20,255 bases of DNA, from assembly GCA_036736205.1 (NCBI GenBank), contig DAINMX010000100.1, positions 1-20,255 of the forward strand, read 5' to 3'. The notes beneath the pieces were generated by a model that saw only the letters and a list, made by a program, of their open reading frames with translations, made no database searches and was not told the DNA's origin. The stretch comes from XYA12-FULL-58-9 sp001798605 (lineage in GTDB: Bacteria; Myxococcota; XYA12-FULL-58-9). A program made the translations under genes and the position numbers. Within the stretch, counting starts at the first letter, position 1. Each line of letters begins with the position of its first letter. Below are positions 9,201 through 15,697 of the stretch, piece by piece.

Positions 9201-9762
9201 GTACGACATGGAGTTCGTCATCCACCGCGACTGCCTCGACGACCGATTTGGCCCCGCCACCTATCGCTGGCCGACCGAGCTCACTCTCCCCGACGATAAC
9301 CTGGAGTACGGCAGCATGCAGCTGTGCGATAACGAGGATTGGTTCGCAGTCAGCACCCAAACATCTACCTCAGTCAGCGTCTGCTCTCGTTTCGACCATT
9401 ACGCCGCCGATATCGACGTCCAGGTTTTCGATACCTATCCGGAGCTCGGAACGACAACGCCCATTGCAGACAGTCGCACAAAGAACAATTTCGAAGAGCT
9501 CACCTTGAACGCCGTGGCCGGAACCACTTACTACGTACGGCTCTACCTCGATTTTCGCTCTCCGGGCGACATCACCTACGGTCTGTGGATAGTCGATCGT
9601 CCAGGCGGTTGCCCCGACATGTGCGCGGACCACGTGGTCAACGGCGACGAGACAGATGTCGACTGCGGCGGCGCAGAGTGTGCGAAATGCGCAATCGGTT
9701 ACGCCTGCGACGAGGCCAGTGATTGCGCGAGCAACAACTGCAGCGGTGGCATCTGCCAGTGA
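6235..9762 (+). CDS. Exported Cys-rich protein with six PPC-like domains
   Basis: 1175 residues. The N-terminus is a hydrophobic export signal ending in ATSNC (Cys18), an atypical lipobox with Asn at -1, so lipidation is uncertain. Residues 18-300 contain 42 cysteines, many in repeats spaced C-x5-C-x5-C-x6-C (for example CDDSDDC, CREPSDC, CADDGGC). Six units resembling the bacterial pre-peptidase C-terminal (PPC) domain follow, each centred on a DxDWY-type core: DIDWYSL (near 7230), DIDYYII (7640), DLDWFVL (8073), DADWYTI (8527), DVDWYSV (8954) and NEDWFAV (9334). The C-terminus has NGDETDVDCGG and a final small Cys cluster, a tail common in myxobacterial exported proteins. There is no protease or other catalytic domain, although PPC domains usually accompany secreted peptidases. 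The start follows TTAAGG with good spacing. An FN3 gene follows after 16 bp, so the two are probably one operon. Confidence 0.9.
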   Translation: MRFISFLAILPLLATSNCGRRGQTHTQECLTHEDCTNEAMPFCHTGEGRCVGCLSDASCACHETCSEDQCLPIGAADATGAANAHGNWIGIPGQDNYTFVSLCDDSDDCRVGDICNPFTRGCMSPPDDDVSCQNDVNACPAGLECDPQTELCLPPAACFSNFNCCGMEEFRCSSSDPTVAGVCFRRECLPPDPITATCPMEPKIGVGCPNGTFCSPVGICVQCVCDDECNTSSKPECDVVGGVCVPAGFCREPSDCVPTQSCDRIDHRCAPHCADDGGCVKGDYCDPADNVCRCDPDAFEANESRTSARWLPVPERNAEPVLLELTLCEDDIDWYSLTLERGDHIQITAHTESDLQGNLTLYGADGIANLATGTVSQFPQALELNINTDDTYYLHVSRIFSFGDYSLEIVRSTGVVCDEGGQNNSANTATVINDPAVPVALGCIRTSGELTGYHAIECVDSMRLCPLDIDYYIIHVPAGSEAVATVGNYPDQNIDLVLYGPFEPSQAATETVYFDSSVTSGDEETVYGGTRVPAKFLLRVSESFGYDTPYDLHVEVRPIGGTVCIEDIYDTQTESPEPFDTTGYNDRFADASGIALEPSIPRDLDLTMCVTDLDWFVLGANTGGVLDGLGAGQRVSAEILNVSTQPTDLLVFIGTNPQSVANALQSGNPQTQSVQLPTNGELVYVAVAAKSSVEEPVNYTLRFELEPPPACNLDTLGDLSADSRNDTPAAAAPLLFPPWPSSAEDPAHTYPAGDTEELSSCVGDADWYTIEMGEYTGVNVDITYTIGTGELGLAVYDSTVASATLPEADIPTTGQLDLSTNNNTGAQSVRAEAGEDTVYIVVYNRGDWPVSAYDLTVEITPAGCIDDALEDNDTAATATPVILHLSPTTAGREEAKLTGLLVCETDVDWYSVPLQQLDLLEVTVNYDPSQGNTNLFLFRPDGGGSSLASDYDNSNTGVMSFSYRLPSTSAQGDYLIKLDPGTSPDHENEYDMEFVIHRDCLDDRFGPATYRWPTELTLPDDNLEYGSMQLCDNEDWFAVSTQTSTSVSVCSRFDHYAADIDVQVFDTYPELGTTTPIADSRTKNNFEELTLNAVAGTTYYVRLYLDFRSPGDITYGLWIVDRPGGCPDMCADHVVNGDETDVDCGGAECAKCAIGYACDEASDCASNNCSGGICQ

Positions 9763-9778
9763 GCCCGAGGAACAATTG

Positions 9779-11849
9779 ATGCACAATCATGCGGGAAGAA
9801 TGATTTCGAGATCTCAGTCGGCTACAACAAAGACCGCCTGGGCCATCTTTGTAACAGCCATGTTCACCATCGCAGGTTGCGATGAAAACTCGGGTGCCAC
9901 CGATGGTCCAGACGCGCCGAAAGACGTGGTGGCCACTGCGGCGGACAAGGAGATCCAACTCTCCTGGAGTCAGTCCGCTCATGCGACGAGTTACACCATT
10001 TATTGGTCGCAGACCTCCGGTGTGGGTCCTGACAACGGCAATTCGCTAACCGACGTGACGTCGCCATATGTTCACAGGCCGCTCGTCAACAATCAGATGT
10101 ACTTCTATGTCATCGTCGCGAGCAACGCGAAAGGCGACAGCATGCCCTCCCCGGAGGTTGGTGCCACCCCCCAACCGGCACCTGGCGCACCCTTGATGGC
10201 ACGCGCCGATGCTGGGGACGGCGAGGTGACGATCACCTGGAGCCCATCAACCGGTACGTCCACGTATTCCATCTATTGGTCAGTCGATCCCGGTGTCAGC
10301 AAAGATGACGGGGTCATCGCCGATCTCCCCGCCGCCGAAAACTCATACATCCACACGGGCCTCGAAAATGAAAAGACCTATTACTACGCAATCGCAGCGA
10401 AGAACCGGTTTGGCGAGAGTCCCCTCTCACCGGAGGTGAGCGCCACTCCCTTTCCCTCCACGGCCATCCCCTACACGCCAACCAACGTTGTGACCACGGC
10501 AGGTGACGAGGCCGTGACCTTGTCCTGGACCGCAACGCCGGGTGCCGCGACTTACAACGTGTATTGGGCGATCACTTCTGGAGCGGGCACTCTTGGCACC
10601 AAGGTCGAGGCAGCCGCTTCAAACCAACCGATCACGGGGCTCACCAACGGCGTCACCTATTACTTCGTCGTTACAGCTGAAAACGGAAATGGCGAATCCG
10701 CACCCTCAAACGAAGTGAGCGCCACCCCTGTGACCAGTGCGGTGATACCTGACCCACCACAGAATGTGGTGGCGACAGCTGGTGACGCCTCGGTCACCTT
10801 GACCTGGGACGCCGTCGACAATGCCGACCTCTACAACGTCTACCACAGCGTGACCGCTGGGCTCGGCGCCGCTGGAATCCTCGTAGCCCACCAGTCATCG
10901 GGCGACACGGTGACGGGCTTGGTCAACGGAGCGGTACATTACTTTGTGGTGACAGCCGTCAATGAAGCGGGCGAGAGCATCCCGAGTAACGAGAGCTCTG
11001 CCACTCCCGAAGCCACTCCCCAACCGCCTGCGCCACCGTCGGCCGTGTCCGCCGTTGGAGCAGATTCTCAAATCACCGTCACCTGGACGCCGGCCACTGG
11101 CGCAACATCTCACAACCTCTACTACTCAGAGACCTCGGGTACTGGCACTGCCGGAACCCTGGTCGAAGCTGTCACGCCACCGCAGGCGGTGATGGGCCTG
11201 ACCAATGGCACCACCTATTTCGTGATTGTCACCGCAATCAATGATGTCGGTGAGAGTTCCCCTTCGCAGGAGGTGAGTGCCACCCCCATCCTTCCAACGG
11301 AGGTGCCCGCAGCTCCAACCGGACTGATTGCCGAACCTGGCGTGGGAGTGGTGCAGCTCACCTGGGCGCTCTCGGCGACGGCGACGTCCTACACCATCTA
11401 TTTTGCAGAATCATCCCCAGCGACCGCGGGCACCTCAATCGCAGGAGCACAACCTGGAGCCGTCGTCGCCGGACTCACCAACGACACGACATATTATTTC
11501 GCCGTCACCGCTCACAACGCTGTGGGCGAAAGCCCCGCGTCAGACGAGATCAGCGCCACCCCACAAGAGCCCGAGACATGGACCCTCAGCGTCAACAACA
11601 CGCCACCAGTCGAGCATCGCGAAATCGCTGACCCGTCCGCTCCCGATGGTTCCGACCCGGTTTTCTGCGCCGAGTATGATCTCACCGCGTCATGGGGCAG
11701 GGCACCGCAGCCAACCACCGTCGTAAGGCTGAACCTTGGCTACGCCAACGAAACCTGGGAGGAGTCACTGGAGATTGAGTTCTATTCTGATCAGGTGGGC
11801 ACCTACTCGATTGCCGACGAAGATGCTCGTGCTCGCTACCAAAGTGGTG
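9779..11849 (+). CDS. FN3-repeat lipoprotein, 5' part (runs into the assembly gap)
   Basis: I place the start at the ATG at 9779, preceded by GAGGAA with 7 nt to the start. The longer frame from 9656 would overlap the previous gene and lacks a signal. The N-terminus has a lipoprotein signal with lipobox TIAGC. Six tandem fibronectin type III domains follow, each closing with ATP (mostly SATP; boundaries near 10165, 10443, 10723, 11000, 11280 and 11556), with a regular period of about 279 bp or 93 residues. Typical FN3 phrases are visible: VTLSW, YNVYW, GLTNGVTYYFVVTA, NEVSATP. After them begins a beta-rich segment (TWTLSVNN, CAEYDLTASW) cut by the gap. 690 complete codons are present. It very probably continues as the frame beginning at 11950, where the same FN3 type recurs. 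The protein is likely surface-anchored and elongated; its ligand is unknown. Confidence 0.88.
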
Positions 11850-11949
11850 NNNNNNNNNNNNNNNNNNNNNNNNNNNNNNNNNNNNNNNNNNNNNNNNNNN
11901 NNNNNNNNNNNNNNNNNNNNNNNNNNNNNNNNNNNNNNNNNNNNNNNNN
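11850..11949. other. Assembly gap (100 N)
   Basis: Exactly 100 N, the conventional placeholder for a gap of unknown or estimated length. The frames on either side disagree by one phase across 100 bases, which is expected if the length is arbitrary. Any apparent reading frame that crosses the Ns and stops at 11998 is an artefact. Confidence 0.97.
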
Positions 11950-14433
11950 CGGGTCGACAACACGGTGCTCGCGAGCACGAGCAGCTATTTCGAGATAACA
12001 CCGGTTGTTGCGGGAACCGATTACTCCATCTTCTTATGGAACCTTAGCGACGACGTCGATCTCCAGATCTTTACCGATGCGACCTTCACCACCCCCTACC
12101 TGTGCCCTGCGTCGTCAGTCGGCATCGAGGCCGAACAATGTGTTGTGGCCGCGACCGGGGATTCTTTGTTTCTACGGATCGACTACGCCGCCGTGGGTCC
12201 CGGTGCTGATTTCGCGATATCGGCGACAGAGCTCGCGACCCTACCCACCCCCACGGGTCTCTATGCTGTAGCCGGGGACTCGGCCGTTTACCTCCGCTGG
12301 AGCGCAATCCCCAACGCTCAACACACGGTGTACTGGGGAACGTCTCCCGGGGACCTCACCCACCTCGTCCGGTCTGTGGTCTCCCCTTGGCGTCACCAAC
12401 CGGCAAATAACGACACGACCTACTACTACGCAATTGCGGCGACACTTCCAGACGTTGGCGAAGGAACCAGGTCAGCTGAGGTCAGCGCCACCCCAACTAC
12501 CCCCGAGCCTCCCGTAGTCTTTGCGGATTGGCCGGCGGCATCTCTCAAGGACGCTATGGCCGCGGGTTGCGGAACCCCTGGTGCTCTGACACGGACAATC
12601 GAGATCGTCCAGTCGAGCTTCCTGATTGACGTCAACGTTTTCGTCAATGTCACGCACCCATTTGTCCGCGATGTCGATCTTTTTCTCGAATACAACAACG
12701 GGGAGCAAACAGTCTGCGTCGAGCTCAGCACCGGCAATGGTGAAGACGGCCACAACTACGTGAACACGGTGTTCGACGACGAGGCCGACGCAGCAATAGA
12801 CATGGCGTCAGCGCCGTTTTCCGGGGCCTTTTGGCCGGAGAGTCCCCTGTCACAACTCTATGGTCTGCCTATGACCGCGACCTGGACATTGTACGCGAGC
12901 GATAGTTATGCCGGTTCCGACAATGGCACCCTCAACTCGTGGTCCCTCGAGTTTGTCTACTCGGGAGCGCCTCCACCACCTCCCGCCGCCCCACCCGGAC
13001 TCGAGGCGGTGCCTGGCGATGAGCGTCTGTTTCTCAACTGGACCCGCGTCCCCGAAGCTGTGTCATACATCCTCCGGTGGGGCACAGAGTCGGGATCCAC
13101 TCCCAACGAAATAGCCAACGTCGTCGCGCCCTTCATCCATGGAGGTTTGACCAACGATGTGACCTACTACTATGTCGTCGCGGGTGTTAATGCCGGCGGC
13201 GTCGGGGAGAACTCCGATGAAGTTGCTGGTACACCTCGCGAGGCAACCGAGGGCATTTTCTCCGATGAAGTCGAGCTGCCAGTCCCGACAGACACGGGCA
13301 ACGCGGGTTGTGGCGCGGACACAGAGCTCGTACGAACCATCACGACCGAAAGAGATGACTACATACATGACGTCGACGTTGGCCTCGACGTGACTCATAC
13401 CTACACCGGTGACCTCGACATCTTCTTGGAGTTCGACAACCACGGCGATCCCATATGCGTGGAGCTCACCACGGACAACGGCGGTGGCGGCGACAACTTC
13501 AGGAACACCGTCTTTGATGACGATGCCACAGTGGCCATAACCAGCGGCACACCACCGTTCAGTGGCTCTTACCGTCCTGAGGGTGTCCTCGGGGATTTCA
13601 ACAACGTGCCGATGGGTGGAACTTGGAAGCTCTACATCAGAGACGATGCCGGCGGAGACAATGGGACCATTCACAGTTGGTACCTCTACCTCCACTGGGG
13701 CGATCCACTTCCACCGCCAGCACCGACTGGACTCACGGCCAGTGGAGGTGTTGGCCAGGCGACGATTTCGTGGACGGACGATACCCGCGCAGAGTCGTAC
13801 AACCTCTACTGGAGCACCGTAAGTGGCGTCGGGACCTCTGGCACCCGTCTCGAGGGAGTCACTTCACCCTATGTTCACTCCGGGCTCACCCACGGTGAGA
13901 CGTACTACTATGTCCTCACGGCCATTAACTTCGGTGGCGAGAGTGAACCCACCGACGAGGTATCAGCCACACCCATTGTCCTTGCTAGCTTCAGCGACTC
14001 TCCCAGTGTTGCAATTCCTGACGCCGGCGGCTACGCCACGACCTGTGGTGCGTACCAAAATGGTATCGCCTCAACGATCGTCGTGACCCAAGCGGACGCC
14101 ATCAGGGACGTCGACGTGGAACTCAATATCACCCACCCGGTGGTCAGTGATCTCGACATCTTCCTCGAGCTCGACGACGGCTCGCTCACAACATGCGTCC
14201 AACTCAGCACTGACAATGGCAGCACCAACCTCGTTCAAACCGTGCTCGACGACGAAGCAGTGTCTTCGATCATCACCTGCACCTCGGGTTGTACGGGCAA
14301 CTTCAGGCCGGAGGGGAGTCTCTCCGACTTCGACCGCGCGCCCATGGCAGGCACCTGGACCTTACACGTGAGCGACGATTCGAGTGCCAACGTTGGCACA
14401 CTCAACAGTTGGACCTTGATCTTGGCGTACTGA
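11950..14433 (+). CDS. PPC-like, FN3 and P/homoB repeat protein, 3' part (continues from the assembly gap)
   Basis: 827 residues open to the left into the Ns. The start codons nearest the gap (GTG at 11965) have no signal peptide or ribosome binding site, so this is best read as the 3' part of the FN3 gene at 9779. It opens with a PPC-like segment (YFEITPVVAGTDYSIFL, SDDVDLQIFTD). Three FN3 + P/homoB units follow: FN3 at about 12241-12507, 12985-13243 and 13717-13977; P domains at about 12517-12966, 13256-13705 and 13984-14430. P-domain hallmarks recur in each: D[VL]D[IL]FLE, [TQ]VxDDEA-type motifs (TVFDDEA, TVFDDDA, TVLDDEA), G.[FY]RPEG or FWPES, TW[TK]LY, and GT[LI][NH]SW at the end. Each P domain keeps one Cys near its start and one in the strand CVEL or CVQL, a likely disulfide. 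P domains normally follow a subtilisin/kexin catalytic domain; none is visible here. Confidence 0.85.
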   Translation, partial: RVDNTVLASTSSYFEITPVVAGTDYSIFLWNLSDDVDLQIFTDATFTTPYLCPASSVGIEAEQCVVAATGDSLFLRIDYAAVGPGADFAISATELATLPTPTGLYAVAGDSAVYLRWSAIPNAQHTVYWGTSPGDLTHLVRSVVSPWRHQPANNDTTYYYAIAATLPDVGEGTRSAEVSATPTTPEPPVVFADWPAASLKDAMAAGCGTPGALTRTIEIVQSSFLIDVNVFVNVTHPFVRDVDLFLEYNNGEQTVCVELSTGNGEDGHNYVNTVFDDEADAAIDMASAPFSGAFWPESPLSQLYGLPMTATWTLYASDSYAGSDNGTLNSWSLEFVYSGAPPPPPAAPPGLEAVPGDERLFLNWTRVPEAVSYILRWGTESGSTPNEIANVVAPFIHGGLTNDVTYYYVVAGVNAGGVGENSDEVAGTPREATEGIFSDEVELPVPTDTGNAGCGADTELVRTITTERDDYIHDVDVGLDVTHTYTGDLDIFLEFDNHGDPICVELTTDNGGGGDNFRNTVFDDDATVAITSGTPPFSGSYRPEGVLGDFNNVPMGGTWKLYIRDDAGGDNGTIHSWYLYLHWGDPLPPPAPTGLTASGGVGQATISWTDDTRAESYNLYWSTVSGVGTSGTRLEGVTSPYVHSGLTHGETYYYVLTAINFGGESEPTDEVSATPIVLASFSDSPSVAIPDAGGYATTCGAYQNGIASTIVVTQADAIRDVDVELNITHPVVSDLDIFLELDDGSLTTCVQLSTDNGSTNLVQTVLDDEAVSSIITCTSGCTGNFRPEGSLSDFDRAPMAGTWTLHVSDDSSANVGTLNSWTLILAY

Positions 14434-14602
14434 GTTTTGCAAACAACAGGCGCGCGGCCGGATACGAACGCCCTCGCGGGTCTTTTTCGTCTCTGGCATG
14501 TCGCTCGACCAGGACAGCTCTGCAAGCCTGCAAGCATGCCAGGCAGAATTGCCACCCTAGGTCCAATCAGCATATGCTCTGCGGACAGGGGAGCCTGCCA
14601 TT
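14434..14602. other. Intergenic spacer with weak terminator-like and inverted-repeat elements
   Basis: 169 bp. CCC-TCGC-GGG followed by TCTTTTT (14471-14487) is a very short terminator-like hairpin. An 8-bp inverted repeat CTGGCATG / CATGCCAG (14493-14500 and 14535-14542) follows, enclosing a GCAAGC direct repeat. A candidate promoter for the next gene lies at 14549-14578. No open frame in the spacer looks real. Confidence 0.5.
14549..14578 (+). promoter_or_regulatory. Candidate sigma70 promoter for the second TolB/CsgG-PEGA pair
   Basis: TTGCCA (14549-14554, 5/6 to TTGACA), an 18-nt spacer and TATGCT (14573-14578, 4/6 to TATAAT) would start transcription near 14585. A strong ribosome binding site AGGGGAG (14587-14593) follows at once, 9 nt from the ATG, so the leader would be very short. 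Its -10 box is the same TATGCT as in the candidate promoter of the paralogous leftward pair. Confidence 0.45.
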
Positions 14603-15697
14603 ATGAACAGAGTCATGCTCGTCGCAGCCGTATGGTTGCCGTCAATTTGTCCAGTACGTGCAGAGGAAACCGCCAACCCGGTGAAGGTTGCGGTCATGGG
14701 TTTGAAAGCCACGGCGGGCATTCCGCCTGAGTTTCTCGAGTCCCTCGTCGCCCTGATCCCCGAGGAGTTGGAGCGGCTCGGACCTTTCAAAGCAATTACC
14801 ACCGCCGACATCAATCAAATGTTGGCCTACGAGAATCTCAAGGATCAGTTGGGATGCACGGACGTGGCCTGTCTCGCCGAGATTGGCGGTGCGTTGGGCG
14901 TCGCTTACCTGATCAGTGGGAATCTCACCTTGGTGGGGGATACCTATCTACTGCAATTGCAACTCATGGATATTGTGCAAGCACGATCCGCGGGGCGTGT
15001 CGCCCGCGAGTATAAAGGTGGACCCATGGGGCTCTTGGAGGAGGTGCGAGCAGCCACCCGCCTCGTAGTGCGTGAGGTTCTTGCGGCCAATTCCGGAAAC
15101 CTTTGGGTGCGGGTCAGTGAGGAGGGTGCCAATGTCGAGCTCGATGGGCGCATTGTCGGTGTAAGCCCACTACCTCCATTTTCTGCCGGGGCTGGATTCC
15201 ACGCACTGGAGGTGCAGATGGAGGGGTTTGTTGTTTTTCGCAAAGACATACTCATCGAGCCCAAAAGAGAGACGGTCATCGATGTCGAGCTTTTGCCTTC
15301 TGGGGAATATTTGCGCGCATATGAAAAGAAGGCAGGTTTTACGAGAAAGCTCGCGTGGGGCGGCATCCTCGCGGGTGGGGTCGCCGTCGCAGTCGGAGTC
15401 ACCCTCTATTTTGTGGGCAGTGCCTCAGGAAACAACCTGAGCGACGACATTGAGATCTACAACCAAAGCCAGGTACACGACCCCGCTGTGAACACGGATC
15501 TGCACAACCGCAAGCAGACATTGACCGACCTCAACTTGGCGACCGTTCTTACAACCGCAGTAGGATTGGGGCTCAGTGGGGTAGGCACCTATCTGTTCTT
15601 CGCCGGGGACCCACCGAATCGTTACCAGGTGGAGCCCACGATTGTCCTGTCAGGCTCCAAAGGTGCTGTCGGCATAGGCATCCAAGGGGGCTTCTGA
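14603..15697 (+). CDS. Exported TolB/CsgG-like and PEGA-domain protein with two transmembrane helices
   Basis: 364 residues. A signal peptide ends near VRA|E (residue 20). One TolB-N/CsgG-like domain (27-160) has the motif GCTDVAC (Cys85, Cys90) followed by AEIGGALGVAYL, then GDTYLLQLQL and GRVAREYKGG. A PEGA domain follows (165-231: NLWVRVSEEG, VELDGRIVG, HALEVQMEGF), then helices at 251-273 and 312-334. It is a clear paralogue of the second TolB/CsgG-like plus PEGA part of the 658-residue protein at 4030-6006 (shared AEIGGALGV, GDTYL and RV...KG) but lacks that protein's extra N-terminal domain, acidic linker and first TolB-like copy. The start is supported by AGGGGAG 9 nt upstream. Its stop overlaps the start of the RCC1 lipoprotein by 1 bp. 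Its role as a periplasmic or inner-membrane partner of that lipoprotein is inferred from position. Confidence 0.9.
   Translation: MNRVMLVAAVWLPSICPVRAEETANPVKVAVMGLKATAGIPPEFLESLVALIPEELERLGPFKAITTADINQMLAYENLKDQLGCTDVACLAEIGGALGVAYLISGNLTLVGDTYLLQLQLMDIVQARSAGRVAREYKGGPMGLLEEVRAATRLVVREVLAANSGNLWVRVSEEGANVELDGRIVGVSPLPPFSAGAGFHALEVQMEGFVVFRKDILIEPKRETVIDVELLPSGEYLRAYEKKAGFTRKLAWGGILAGGVAVAVGVTLYFVGSASGNNLSDDIEIYNQSQVHDPAVNTDLHNRKQTLTDLNLATVLTTAVGLGLSGVGTYLFFAGDPPNRYQVEPTIVLSGSKGAVGIGIQGGF
15684..15692 (+). promoter_or_regulatory. Ribosome binding site of the RCC1 lipoprotein, inside the upstream PEGA gene
   Basis: AAGGGGGCT lies within the last codons of the PEGA gene, 6 nt before the ATG at 15697; the junction is TGATG, so stop and start share a base. 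It is the same element and nearly the same distance as at 4046-4055. Confidence 0.65.

Noticed and set aside
9656..9778. Upstream extension of the FN3 lipoprotein start
   Set aside because: It overlaps the end of the PPC gene and would bury the lipoprotein signal; the ATG at 9779 has its own GAGGAA and gives a clean TIAGC lipobox.
9905..11560. Regular 279-bp period considered as a DNA repeat or CRISPR-like array
   Set aside because: The period is that of six FN3 domains; the copies are diverged at the DNA level and keep the protein frame.
11850..11998. Stop of the FN3 frame at 11998 after crossing the Ns
   Set aside because: An artefact of an arbitrary gap length; the real frame downstream of the gap is the one open from 11950.
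12517..14430. A subtilisin/kexin protease suggested by P domains
   Set aside because: No Asp, His or Ser catalytic motifs of the S8 family are visible on either side of the gap.
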